Of a stretch of DNA of 45,459 bases, positions 1 to 7,338 are shown in pieces (positions within the stretch are counted from its first letter, which is position 1; every line of letters begins with the position of its first letter). The notes under the pieces are model-generated. The model was not told where the DNA came from, ran no database searches, and saw nothing but the letters and a program-made list of their open reading frames with translations. The translations under genes and the position numbers were made by a program. The stretch is from NCBI GenBank assembly GCA_022820125.1, contig JAJEGA010000005.1, forward strand, positions 1 through 45,459. Direction: 5' to 3'. This DNA is from Anaerolineae bacterium (GTDB taxonomy: Bacteria; Chloroflexota; Anaerolineae; Aggregatilineales; Phototrophicaceae).

Positions 1-71
1 TTCTCGCCACGAAGGAGTTCCAGCACGATCCTGACCTTGGTCTCCGGACTGTATTTGCGGTATTTCCCCAC
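1..71 (-). CDS. IS3-family transposase OrfA, N-terminal fragment cut by window edge
   Basis: The minus strand starts with GTG at 69-71, preceded by a good ribosome binding site (GGAGG, around 79-83), and encodes a protein beginning (M)GKYRKYSPETKVRIVLEL. This resembles the N-terminal helix-turn-helix of IS3/IS911-type OrfA transposases, which bind the element's ends. Only about 23 residues are present because the window ends. The GTG start is chosen for its spacing to GGAGG. Whether OrfB and the frameshift signal are intact cannot be seen. Confidence 0.65.
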   Translation of the reverse strand, partial: MGKYRKYSPETKVRIVLELLRGE

Positions 72-140
72 GAGCGTTCCTCCAACTGACCATCTAGTAT
101 ACTCTCTTTGCTAGGTGTCCAGTTTTTTAGGACCACTACA
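1..140 (-). mobile_element. Partial IS3-type insertion sequence, terminal end only
   Basis: The window opens inside an insertion sequence. The outer end is seen at 114-140, where the minus strand begins TGTAGTGGTCC and continues into an A-run and CTGGACACC, the usual look of IS3-family terminal inverted repeats. Just inside it, on the minus strand, a transposase OrfA reading frame begins. The other end and the target duplication lie outside the window, so completeness cannot be judged. The family call rests on the repeat end and 23 visible residues. Confidence 0.7.
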
Positions 141-154
141 CTGGTCTACCCCAG

Positions 155-180
155 CCCCTCCCCGTCGCAACAGGGAGGGG
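155..180. repeat. GC-rich hairpin, CCCCTCCC/GGGAGGGG
   Basis: An 8-bp perfect stem (155-162 with 173-180) encloses a 10-nt loop. It sits in the gap between the IS end and the ABC binding-protein gene. There is no T-tract, so it is more like a short palindromic intergenic repeat than a terminator. Confidence 0.5.
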
Positions 181-271
181 AGCGCCACTTGCGAAGATGG
201 CAATGTTGCGCGAATGCCGTTTGCCGCATTACCGCCAATGTCTTAAACGACTTCTGCGCGAGCCGGCAATG

Positions 272-299
272 TCTCCCACCCATCGCGATGGGCGGGAGA
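272..299 (-). terminator. Strong hairpin after the ABC binding-protein gene
   Basis: A nearly perfect palindrome (272-284 with 287-299, one mismatch) lies 14 bp beyond the stop of the minus-strand gene ending at 314. There is no T-run after the stem, so Rho-independent termination is uncertain. It may instead stabilise the 3' end of the mRNA. Confidence 0.4.
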
Positions 300-313
300 T
301 TTAGAGGGGACGC

Positions 314-2215
314 CTATCCGTCGCTCTTCGGCTGGATGAAGGGCATGTGATACTTGAACAGCGACCACCACCACCAGGGTCCTTCGTAGAAATAGTCGGC
401 GGTGGGCAAGCCGTCCCAATAGGTCGTGATGACCGGCACAAATTTCGAGGTGCCGAACATTGGCAGCCAGGGCCGCTCGACGATGAACTGCTTCTCGAAT
501 TCCGTCAGCAAGGGAATCGTATCCGGGTGATCGCTGGGCAGCGGCGCGATCTGATCGAGGATGCCGCTCAACGCATCGCTGTCGTAGCGCATGGCGTTGC
601 CGGGCGCCGGCTGGCCGATCGGCACGATGTGCCGCTTGTGCCAGAAGGCATCCAAGAGATCCCAGCTATCGGGCAAGGCGCCGCAGCCGGGCCAATAAGA
701 GCCGGCGTCAAACTCGCCACGGCTGTAATTGCTCCAGAAGGTGCCCGAGTCCATCTGCTGCACAGTGGCGTCAATGCCAAAGGCGCGCCAGTTATCGGCG
801 ACGGCGAAAGCCAGACGCTGCGACTGCACCTCAAAGTTGGAAGGCGAGTTGATCGTGATCTGCCAGGGGCTGCCATCGGGCTTGTGCCACGCGCCGTTCT
901 CCAGCGTGAAGCCCTCGGCTTGCAGCATCTCAGTCGCTTTATCCGGATCGTGCTTCCACCAGCCGACGCCGAACAGATCCACCAAGGCCTCTTCGTCTTC
1001 CGGCATGCCTTCGACGCCTTGCTCAGCCAGGATCGCGGCGATGTCCACCGCATAATTTGGATCAAATGGCTGGTAGCCGTCTTCAAAGGCGAATTCCGTC
1101 ATCCATTCGCGCATCGGCTTGTGGAAGGCGTCATGAATGACTTGCACCGGCGGCACAGCCAGCGGCGATACGCGCAGGATACCGGCGAATGTGGCCAATC
1201 CGACGCTCTTGATGTCGGTGGCTAAAGCCATCGCCCAACGCACATTCTGATTATCCCAAGGTTCCTGCGTGTTGGAGAAGACGATGCCGCGTTCGCAGGG
1301 GTCATCAAAGTTCGCCCAAGGGAAGTTTTCGTGCCAGGCGCGCGCGTTCGGGTTGGCATCACGCAGGATGTCCCAGGCTTCCGGTGAGATATCGGTGAAG
1401 ATATCAAGCTGGTTTTGGATGCCGGCGATGATGCGGCGCTCTTCTGTTCCGTAAAAGCGGAAGAGCACATGTTCCGGTCCCGGTTCGCCGAAGATCTGTC
1501 CGACGTCCGTATTCTCCCAGTCCGCCCGCTTGTTGTAGAGGAACCAGTTTCCATTGGGGTCGACATCAGCCAGTGTGTATGGACCGCTGACGACCGGCGG
1601 ATAATTCTGGAATGTGGCCGGGTCTTCATTCTCCCAGATATGCTTGGGCACCAGACGGAAGGCATCGCCCCAAATATGTACGCCGAGCGTATAACCCAGA
1701 CGCGGTTCCGAACGTTTCGTGTTCAGAATCATAGTCAGGTCGTCGACCACTTCGTAGCTGTCCACGACTTGCGAGAGGAAGCCGTTGTAGGGGAATTCGG
1801 GTGTGTTCAAGACCATATCAATGGTGAAAGCCATATCGGCGGTCGTGATCGGCTCGCCATCGCTCCAGCGCAGGTTGTCGCGCAACGTGATGCGGAAGCT
1901 GGTGTAATCGTCGTTCAGCGCCTCCGGCATTTCCGCCGCCAAGCCGGGGAATTGCTCGCCCGTGGCCGTGTTGATCTCCCACATATTGGAGTATGCCAAT
2001 TGGTGCAAGCCTTGATTGAAACGCGTGCCCGCCTGGTAGGGGTTGGTCTGCGTGGGGTTATCGATGCGGCCGTCAAGCTGGTCGACAATCAAGGTCGTCG
2101 CTCGCGGCGTCCCGACTTCGGTCTGCTCTTGCGCCGAGACGAGCGCGGTCGAGCCGATTACAACAGCCACCAACACAATGATGGCGAACAGCATCCTGCT
2201 ATACTTCTTGTACAT
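314..2215 (-). CDS. ABC transporter substrate-binding protein, peptide/nickel family (SBP_bac_5)
   Basis: This 633-residue protein looks like an extracytoplasmic binding protein of the DppA/OppA type, which captures peptides, nickel chelates or sugars for an ABC importer. It begins with a signal peptide (basic MYKKYSR, hydrophobic stretch, likely cleavage after VSA at residue 28) and has no lipobox cysteine, so it is probably secreted or anchored otherwise. Family features include LRDNLRWSDGEPITTADMAF near residue 110, and the length is normal to slightly long. The C-terminus has an unusual run of four tryptophans (GPWWWWSLF). The start ATG is supported by AAGGAG 8 bp upstream. No permease or ATPase genes adjoin it, so the ligand cannot be inferred from context. 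Confidence 0.9.
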   Translation of the reverse strand: MYKKYSRMLFAIIVLVAVVIGSTALVSAQEQTEVGTPRATTLIVDQLDGRIDNPTQTNPYQAGTRFNQGLHQLAYSNMWEINTATGEQFPGLAAEMPEALNDDYTSFRITLRDNLRWSDGEPITTADMAFTIDMVLNTPEFPYNGFLSQVVDSYEVVDDLTMILNTKRSEPRLGYTLGVHIWGDAFRLVPKHIWENEDPATFQNYPPVVSGPYTLADVDPNGNWFLYNKRADWENTDVGQIFGEPGPEHVLFRFYGTEERRIIAGIQNQLDIFTDISPEAWDILRDANPNARAWHENFPWANFDDPCERGIVFSNTQEPWDNQNVRWAMALATDIKSVGLATFAGILRVSPLAVPPVQVIHDAFHKPMREWMTEFAFEDGYQPFDPNYAVDIAAILAEQGVEGMPEDEEALVDLFGVGWWKHDPDKATEMLQAEGFTLENGAWHKPDGSPWQITINSPSNFEVQSQRLAFAVADNWRAFGIDATVQQMDSGTFWSNYSRGEFDAGSYWPGCGALPDSWDLLDAFWHKRHIVPIGQPAPGNAMRYDSDALSGILDQIAPLPSDHPDTIPLLTEFEKQFIVERPWLPMFGTSKFVPVITTYWDGLPTADYFYEGPWWWWSLFKYHMPFIQPKSDG

Positions 2216-2439
2216 CAGTCATCTCCTTATACCCATTTTGAAATAACAATCTTTGAAAGAAGACCGTTGGCACCGGACGCTCTAGCAAGAAACGCCACTG
2301 CTTCTTTCAGCGATTACGATAATTCTAACGCGCCAAACCGTTTTCGCAACAAGTTTGAGTGATCTGTGATTTTCAATCGGCGTCGCCGCCGCGCCGCCTC
2401 ACGATGTTCTACGGGGCCAGACTTGCGGCATCCATCGGC

Positions 2440-3399
2440 TCAGGCGCAGAGGGGATCGTCCTTGTCCCAGCGGTTGTGCTTGATTTCTTCGATCTCAGCC
2501 AATCTTGCGCGCGCTTCAAGCCACAGTTTTGCCCATTCGCGATGGTCTTCCAGCGCGCTCTCAGGGTTCGCCCGGCTCCGCGCGATGAAGCCCGGGAAAT
2601 GCGGTCGACCGGTGGCCTGGCCAATGGGGTTGTAGCGCAGGTCGAAGCTCCAGCGAAAGGCATCGCTGTTGTTATCGAGCGATCCGTGTTTGCACATCGG
2701 ATGGAAGAACAAGACCCCGCCGGGGCTCAGGGGTATCGGCTTCGCCAGCTCTTGCTCAATCAGATTGTCGGGAATCCCAAGCTGATTGCTGATCGTACAG
2801 TGCAGGGCGATGCCTTCGCGGTGGCTTTTGGGCACAACTTGCAAGCAGCCATTCTCCGGCGTCGCCTCGCTCACCGCCACCCAGCAAGTCAACATCTTTG
2901 TCTCATCCGCCTCGGGCAGCGCGACGCCATTGTCTTGATGCCAATGCGTGGCGCTCACAAGCGCATTATGCGCATCCGCTTGCTCGACTATGCGGGACGG
3001 CGGTTTGATGCGCACATGCTGAATCGGATTGCTGTAGATTTCGCCGCCAATCAGCGACTCCACAGCCGATAGCAGACGCGGGCTGCGCAGCAAGTCAAAA
3101 ACGGCTGGACCCAAATGAATAGGGGTATCGGCGCGGATATTGCCATTCGGCAGCGCAATGTCAAAAGCCTGGTAATAATCGCAGCCGGCGCGATACACCT
3201 CGACCAAGCGCTTTTCAAAAGGCAAATCGCTGAAAGTCTGGTCGATACGCCCGTCCGCCAGCCACTGCTCGCACAGGTCGTCAAGCAATCGCTGATATTC
3301 CGCTATGACTGGTTTAATGTCCAGCTCGTAATCGAGCAGACGATCCGCCGCCAAATAACCATCTTCGTGAAACTGCCGCACCTGCTCTCGCGTCAACAT
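2440..3399 (-). CDS. Phytanoyl-CoA dioxygenase (PhyH) family Fe(II)/2-oxoglutarate oxygenase
   Basis: The 319-residue protein belongs to the PhyH family of non-heme iron, 2-oxoglutarate-dependent oxygenases, which hydroxylate small molecules or acyl chains in the cytoplasm. The iron-binding triad is visible: H154-x-D156 in THWHQDNG, and H238 in CKHGS; R249 is a candidate for binding 2-oxoglutarate. It starts in the usual way (LTREQVRQFHEDGYL), matching the N-terminal helix of the family. A GAGG site 8 nt before the ATG supports the start. It follows the yjbQ-like gene by 16 bp and is probably co-transcribed with it. The substrate is unknown; the family is very diverse in bacteria. Confidence 0.88.
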   Translation of the reverse strand: MLTREQVRQFHEDGYLAADRLLDYELDIKPVIAEYQRLLDDLCEQWLADGRIDQTFSDLPFEKRLVEVYRAGCDYYQAFDIALPNGNIRADTPIHLGPAVFDLLRSPRLLSAVESLIGGEIYSNPIQHVRIKPPSRIVEQADAHNALVSATHWHQDNGVALPEADETKMLTCWVAVSEATPENGCLQVVPKSHREGIALHCTISNQLGIPDNLIEQELAKPIPLSPGGVLFFHPMCKHGSLDNNSDAFRWSFDLRYNPIGQATGRPHFPGFIARSRANPESALEDHREWAKLWLEARARLAEIEEIKHNRWDKDDPLCA

Positions 3400-3415
3400 A
3401 AATACGACCTCTATT

Positions 3416-3823
3416 TCAGACTTGTGTCTCTATTATTGCGCAGACGAGCCGACGGCGCCGCGGTCCGTCCAACTCCAAGAGAAGTATACTCTGCCAGGCG
3501 CCTAGGAGCAATTTGCCGTCAACGATTGGAATAGTGAGCGATGTGCCGGTTAAGGCGCTGATGATGTGGGCTTCGGCGTTTGGGGCGCCGTATCGACGAC
3601 CATGCCGGAATGGATGGAAATCCGCCAGCCATTGCTCCGCAACGCGGGCGATGTCATCGCGCAGATCCGGCTCGTCTTCACCCACCATAATCGCCGCGGT
3701 CGTGTGCATCAGATTAAACACAGCGACGCCCTTCTTCGCGCCGCCAATTGAATTCTGGCATTTCTCGGTGATATTGAGAACTTGAATCTTTCGGTCGCTG
3801 GCTACAGTAAACTCTGTTGTCAT
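3416..3823 (-). CDS. YjbQ/UPF0047 family protein (secondary thiamine-phosphate synthase-like)
   Basis: This 135-residue protein matches the YjbQ family, a compact cytoplasmic fold; E. coli YjbQ has weak thiamine-phosphate synthase activity, and the true role is unsettled. Conserved landmarks are HTTAAIMVGEDEPDL, HGRRYGAPNAEAHI, LGAWQSI and ELDGPRRR. The ATG at 3823 was chosen because homologous sequence begins at MTTEFTVAS. The open frame extends 29 codons further upstream, but that part is encoded by an intergenic repeat and is probably not translated. It is upstream of the PhyH gene (16-bp gap), suggesting an operon. No strong ribosome binding site precedes the start. Confidence 0.85.
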   Translation of the reverse strand: MTTEFTVASDRKIQVLNITEKCQNSIGGAKKGVAVFNLMHTTAAIMVGEDEPDLRDDIARVAEQWLADFHPFRHGRRYGAPNAEAHIISALTGTSLTIPIVDGKLLLGAWQSILLLELDGPRRRRLVCAIIETQV

Positions 3824-3826
3824 CTC

Positions 3827-3982
3827 AGTAAGTCCAATAAAGTAATGCAACAAAATGAAGGAACGTCGTAGGGGCGACTCTTGAGTCGCCCACATATACA
3901 ATGGCGACATAGTGGGCGAGACAAGTCTCGCCCCTACAGATCTCGGATCAGATTAGCATCGCCCTTTTTCGCATGACTTACT
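3827..3982 (+). repeat. 156-bp MITE-like repeat, copy 1 (double hairpin core)
   Basis: This block is repeated at 34460-34615 in the same orientation, with about nine mismatches over 156 bp by eye. Its ends are inverted (AGTAAGT at the left, ACTTACT at the right). The core, 3868-3937, starts GTAGGGGCGA and ends TCGCCCCTAC and holds two perfect 9-bp hairpins: GGGCGACTC/GAGTCGCCC with a TT loop, and GGGCGAGAC/GTCTCGCCC with an AA loop. It encodes no protein. Its left end lies 3 bp upstream of the yjbQ-like start codon. Confidence 0.85.
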
Positions 3983-4023
3983 TGCGTTTACTTCTGTCCC
4001 ATGATTTTTAGCTTACGCGCTGA

Positions 4024-4057
4024 AATTAAAAACCTCGGACGGTTGCCATCCGAGGTT
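4024..4057 (-). terminator. Rho-independent terminator of tRNA-Glu
   Basis: On the minus strand, AACCTCGGA (4057-4049) pairs with TCCGAGGTT (4039-4031) around a 9-nt loop, followed by a T-rich tract at 4032-4024. It begins 4 bp after the tRNA 3' end. Confidence 0.85.
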
Positions 4058-4061
4058 GCCA

Positions 4062-4134
4062 TGCCCCATAGGAGACTCGAACTCCTGTTTTGGCCTTGAG
4101 AGGGCCACGTCCTAGGCCGCTAGACGAATGGGGC
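4062..4134 (-). tRNA. tRNA-Glu (anticodon CUC)
   Basis: A 73-nt cloverleaf on the minus strand: acceptor stem GCCCCAT/ATGGGGC, anticodon stem TGGCC/GGCCA around loop CTCTCAA (anticodon CTC), T-arm with TTCGAGT, discriminator A. The 3' CCA is not encoded. It has its own promoter and terminator. Confidence 0.95.
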
Positions 4135-4143
4135 TTGCTGCTG

Positions 4144-4172
4144 ATTCTAGTCAAACTTGCTTCGCAGGTCAA
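4144..4172 (-). promoter_or_regulatory. Sigma70-type promoter of tRNA-Glu
   Basis: On the minus strand, TTGACC (4172-4167), a 17-bp spacer and TAGAAT (4149-4144) match the consensus at 5/6 positions each and lie 10 bp upstream of the tRNA 5' end. The -35 box overlaps the trpS stop codon (4171-4169). Confidence 0.75.
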
Positions 4173-5188
4173 GACGGCGCCAGAAATCCCATGCGCTCCT
4201 GCGCCAACGTAAGCGTCGCTTCGGCGATCGCGCCCGCTTTCTCCCGCCCCAGCTTGAGCACCGAGTCCAGGTAACCGGCTTCGTTCATCAGGTCGTTGTA
4301 GCGCGCTTGCAGCGGCTCCAGCGTCGAGACGACGCAGTCAGCCACCGACCGTTTGAGATCGCCGTAGCCTTTGCCTGCAAAATGGGCTTCAACCGCCTCG
4401 CTGGATTCATCAGTGATCGCCTGATAAATCGTCAGCAGATTGTTGACGCCGGCTCTTTCCCGTTCCTTGCTGAAGCGGATCTCGCGCTGCGAATCGGTGA
4501 CCGCCCGCATGATCTTCTTGCGCGCCGCCGGCAGGCTGTCCAATAGAAATACAGCGTGGTTCTCCGATGCCTCGCTCTTCGACATCTTGGCGGTCGGGTT
4601 GTCCAGCCCCATGACACGCGCGCCCGCTTGCGGATTCATGACTGAAGGCAAGGTAAAGGTCTCGCCATAGAGATGATTGAATCGCTGCGCCAAATCGCGC
4701 GTAAATTCCAGGTGCTGATTTTGATCATCGCCGACCGGCACCAAATCCGCGTGATAGAGCAAGATGTCGGCCGCCATCAAACTGGGATAATTCAGCAAGC
4801 CGGCGCCAATGGATTCCTGCGCTTGCTTCGCAGATTTGTCTTTGAATTGCGTCATCCGGTGGAGCCAGCCCAGCGGCGCCATGCAGGTGAGCATCCAAGC
4901 CAACTCCGAATGCGCCGGCACGTGCGACTGAACAAAAATGGTGGAGACCTCCGGGTCTAAGCCAGCCGCGATGTACATCGCTGCGCTTTCTCGTGTCTTC
5001 CGCCGCAGCTCAGCCGGATCTTGCTCCACAGTAATCGCATGCAAATCGACCACGCAATAGAAGCAGTCGAAGTCGTGCTGCACTTCCACCCACTGCTTCA
5101 ACGCGCCGAGGTAATTGCCAATTGTTAGATTGCCCGACGGCTGTATGCCAGACAGCACACGCGGTTTATTGCCGTTAACGACAGCCAT
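4169..5188 (-). CDS. trpS: Tryptophanyl-tRNA synthetase
   Basis: Class I aminoacyl-tRNA synthetase that charges tRNA-Trp with tryptophan using ATP. The 339-residue length is normal for bacterial TrpRS. The HIGH-type element is seen as PSGNLTIGNYLG (residues 17-28), and the KMSKS signature is at 201-205 (TAKMSKSEASEN). Other landmarks are AADILLYHADLVPVGDDQNQH. The ATG at 5188 is chosen because the protein starts there in the family and AGAAGG lies just upstream; an in-frame ATG at 5257 would add 23 unlikely residues. It is downstream of smpB on the same strand with an 85-bp gap. The tRNA-Glu promoter begins at its stop codon. Confidence 0.97.
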   Translation of the reverse strand: MAVVNGNKPRVLSGIQPSGNLTIGNYLGALKQWVEVQHDFDCFYCVVDLHAITVEQDPAELRRKTRESAAMYIAAGLDPEVSTIFVQSHVPAHSELAWMLTCMAPLGWLHRMTQFKDKSAKQAQESIGAGLLNYPSLMAADILLYHADLVPVGDDQNQHLEFTRDLAQRFNHLYGETFTLPSVMNPQAGARVMGLDNPTAKMSKSEASENHAVFLLDSLPAARKKIMRAVTDSQREIRFSKERERAGVNNLLTIYQAITDESSEAVEAHFAGKGYGDLKRSVADCVVSTLEPLQARYNDLMNEAGYLDSVLKLGREKAGAIAEATLTLAQERMGFLAPS

Positions 5189-5273
5189 AATACCTTCTGC
5201 ATTCTGAAGTCTAGATTGCGCCGCGAGGATTTTATCACTGCGCCGCGGGCGCTTCAAGCGCAGAACGGCGGCT

Positions 5274-5732
5274 TCAACGGTCTTTCAATGCGCGTTCAAT
5301 CTGCCGGTTGGCATCGCGCTTGGCCAAATCAGCCCGTTTGTCGTAGCGCTTCTTGCCCTGCGCGACGCCGATTTCCACTTTCGCCCGGCCTCGCTCCAAG
5401 TATACCTGCAGCGGAATCGCCGTCATGCCATTCTGGCGAATCCGCGTGATGATGCGATTAATCTCCCGCCGGTGCAGCAAGAGCTTGCGCGGCCGCCGCG
5501 GATCGCTATGCCCGAACATGCTCGCTTCCTTGTATGGCGCGATGTGCGTGTTCAAGAGCCACAATTCGCCCTCCTTTTCCTGGACGAAGCCATCGCCGAT
5601 ATTGATATTGTGGTTGCGGATCGACTTGATTTCCGAGCCGAGCAATACCAAGCCCGCGTCGTATCTGTCCTTGATCAGATAATCGCGCCGCGCCTTGCGA
5701 TTCTTGCTGATGACTTTTCTGCCCTTGCTCAT
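5274..5732 (-). CDS. smpB: SsrA-binding protein SmpB
   Basis: SmpB binds tmRNA and brings it to stalled ribosomes for trans-translation. The 152-residue product has the family core: KNRKARRDYLI, LLGSEIKSIR, WLLNTHIAPY, RPRKLLLHRREI, ERGRAKVEIGVAQGKK, and a basic tail. The open frame extends much further upstream, where it overlaps the preceding gene; the ATG at 5732 (MSKGRKVISKNRK) fits the family N-terminus best, although no clear ribosome binding site precedes it. ATG at 5771 is an alternative. No tmRNA gene was recognised in this window. Confidence 0.94.
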   Translation of the reverse strand: MSKGRKVISKNRKARRDYLIKDRYDAGLVLLGSEIKSIRNHNINIGDGFVQEKEGELWLLNTHIAPYKEASMFGHSDPRRPRKLLLHRREINRIITRIRQNGMTAIPLQVYLERGRAKVEIGVAQGKKRYDKRADLAKRDANRQIERALKDR

Positions 5733-5811
5733 GGACGCTAACACCGTGCGCTGCTGCGCGCCGCCACTCATGCTTGCCGTCGAACTAGGATAATGGCGCC
5801 AGACGCCTGTT

Positions 5812-6933
5812 TCAAGCCAAGGGCTCCCAGGCGCTCTGAAATTCTTTGGCATTAATCTCTTCGTTGGCGAAGTCCAAGAGCGTCTCGCGCGTGACGCCAA
5901 TGATCCGCTGGGAGGCGTCGGCGTCGTCACAGTTCCTTAGCCCGGCCGCCACAGCTTCTATTTCTTCCGGCAAGCGATCAGCCAAGGACGCGGCCGCAGA
6001 AAGCACATTTGCCAGCCGCGCGTTCAACTCTGGACCGGATTTAGCGCATGCTGCGACAATCAGCGTGTTGCCCAACTTGGTAGGCAGGGTCCCGCTCCGC
6101 GATGCGTCAAGCGGGAACTCCGCAATCTCTTCCGCGATCCAATCGACAAATGTCGCTTCGCGGTCTGAGCCGGGGCTGATTGTGGGGCTCGGCGTGGCGG
6201 AGGCGGCAACCGTGGCGGTAGCTTCCGCGGTTTCGACCGGGGCCGCTTCTCGCTCGGGTTGCGAAGCCGTCGCCGCCGGGCCGCCATCTCCAGCTTCGGT
6301 TGACGCCTCGTATTCAAGCAGCGCCAAGACTTCAGTTGCCGCAACCGGCGCCGCAGTTGCCGCGCGCGCATCGTCGGCTGAGGGCGGCTCGCTGGTTGAT
6401 TCCACCAGGACTATCACTTGCGGCACAACTTGCGGCGCGGGTGAAGGCGGCGTGCCGGCGAATAATTCATTAAGGTCTACAGCGCCCGATAGCACGATTG
6501 CGCCGCCCGCAATCACGACGAGCGCGATGGCAATGAGGATCGAGCGGAGCCGCGTTGACGATCCAGCCGCAGTTGATTCTATAGCCGGCTGCAGATCTTC
6601 CCAATCATCAATCTCTAGCGGCGACGCTTCGGCTTCAGCGCCCGAGTCAACCGCGCCAAGGGCGATGAGATCAGGGTCCTTGGACTGCGCCTCTAGGACA
6701 TCGGCTTTCAGCTCGCGCGCGCCAGGATACTGCGGGTCGATCTCCAGAACGCGTTCGAGCGCCGCCTGCCCTATAGACGCGTCTTGCGCCGCATGCGTAT
6801 ACACCCACCACAGGTGCGCGTTATTCGCATCGTCTTCCAGGAGCGGGGCGAGGATTTCTTGCGCTTTTTCTCGCTCGTCATTCTCGATGTGGGAATAAGC
6901 TTTTTGCAAAAGCGCAGCCGATGTATCGCTCAT
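5812..6933 (-). CDS. TPR-like, single-pass membrane protein of unknown function
   Basis: This 373-residue protein is not recognised as a named family. Residues 1-95 look like helical repeats of TPR type (LLQKAYSHIENDEREKAQEI, LERVLEIDPQYPGARELK). Residues 131-151 form one membrane segment (ILIAIALVVIAGGAIVL), followed by a low-complexity Ala/Thr/Pro/Glu linker to about 265, then a helical C-terminal domain with three cysteines outside the cell. The expected topology is N-in, C-out. The start is supported by AAGG 6 bp before ATG. It lies upstream of smpB with an 79-bp gap. A role as an adaptor between cytoplasmic and surface components is a guess. Confidence 0.8.
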   Translation of the reverse strand: MSDTSAALLQKAYSHIENDEREKAQEILAPLLEDDANNAHLWWVYTHAAQDASIGQAALERVLEIDPQYPGARELKADVLEAQSKDPDLIALGAVDSGAEAEASPLEIDDWEDLQPAIESTAAGSSTRLRSILIAIALVVIAGGAIVLSGAVDLNELFAGTPPSPAPQVVPQVIVLVESTSEPPSADDARAATAAPVAATEVLALLEYEASTEAGDGGPAATASQPEREAAPVETAEATATVAASATPSPTISPGSDREATFVDWIAEEIAEFPLDASRSGTLPTKLGNTLIVAACAKSGPELNARLANVLSAAASLADRLPEEIEAVAAGLRNCDDADASQRIIGVTRETLLDFANEEINAKEFQSAWEPLA

Positions 6934-7068
6934 AACTTGCCTTCAATCAGCAACTCAACGCAGCACGATTGGACAGCCCGCATCACAGCCAAATGCGCCG
7001 CCGCAGCGCCGTCAACTGCTTCAAGCACCTACTATAGCAGTCTACAATTCCTCAAAATTCAGCGCAAC

Positions 7069-7095
7069 GAAAAAGCCCACCAACCATGGTGAGCT
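7069..7095 (-). terminator. Rho-independent terminator of tRNA-Leu
   Basis: On the minus strand AGCTCACC (7095-7088) pairs with GGTGGGCT (7081-7074), with one G-U pair, followed by a T-run at 7074-7070. It lies 10 bp after the tRNA 3' end. Confidence 0.8.
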
Positions 7096-7104
7096 TGATG
7101 CGCA

Positions 7105-7186
7105 TGCCCTGAAGAGGACTCGAACCTCCACCCCGTTAAGGACACGGCCCTCAACCGTGCGCGTCTGCCAGTTCCGCCATCAGGGC
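7105..7186 (-). tRNA. tRNA-Leu (anticodon GAG)
   Basis: An 82-nt class II tRNA on the minus strand with acceptor GCCCTGA/TCAGGGC, anticodon stem around loop TTGAGGG (anticodon GAG), a long variable arm (about TGTCCTTAACGGGG) and T-arm with TTCGAGT; discriminator A; CCA not encoded. Confidence 0.94.
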
Positions 7187-7200
7187 TAGGAATGACATCA

Positions 7201-7228
7201 AGTATAGGCTCTTCGCCGCAGATGTCAA
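7201..7228 (-). promoter_or_regulatory. Sigma70-type promoter of tRNA-Leu
   Basis: On the minus strand a perfect TTGACA (7228-7223), a 16-bp spacer and TATACT (7206-7201) stand 14 bp upstream of the tRNA 5' end. Confidence 0.8.
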
Positions 7229-7264
7229 TGCCTTGCGGCTGGCGCGCCGGTCAGCTAATTCATC

Positions 7265-7293
7265 TTGAGCAAGCGCGTTTCCTGCCGTATCAT
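7265..7293 (+). promoter_or_regulatory. Candidate promoter of the plsX operon
   Basis: TTGAGC (7265-7270), a 17-bp spacer and TATCAT (7288-7293), 45 bp before the plsX ATG. Four and five of six consensus positions match. Confidence 0.55.
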
Positions 7294-7338
7294 TATGCGC
7301 CAGACTGAAAGCGCTCTCGTTCGGAAGGTCTCCACTCG

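Noticed and set aside
108..350. 80-codon plus-strand frame near the left end
   Set aside because: Runs through the IS terminal repeat and two palindromes; low likelihood of coding.
347..2362. Long plus-strand frames opposite the ABC binding-protein gene
   Set aside because: They are antisense shadows in GC-rich coding DNA; the minus-strand protein has a signal peptide and family motifs.
3824..3910. 29-codon N-terminal extension of the yjbQ-like gene
   Set aside because: Encoded by the repeat that occurs again at 34460-34615, and not part of the family.
3868..3937. Repeated hairpins considered as a CRISPR array
   Set aside because: Only two hairpins per site, no regular spacers, and no cas genes in the window.
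5733..5930. 66-codon N-terminal extension of smpB
   Set aside because: Overlaps the 3' end of the preceding gene and lacks similarity to SmpB, which starts at MSKGRK.
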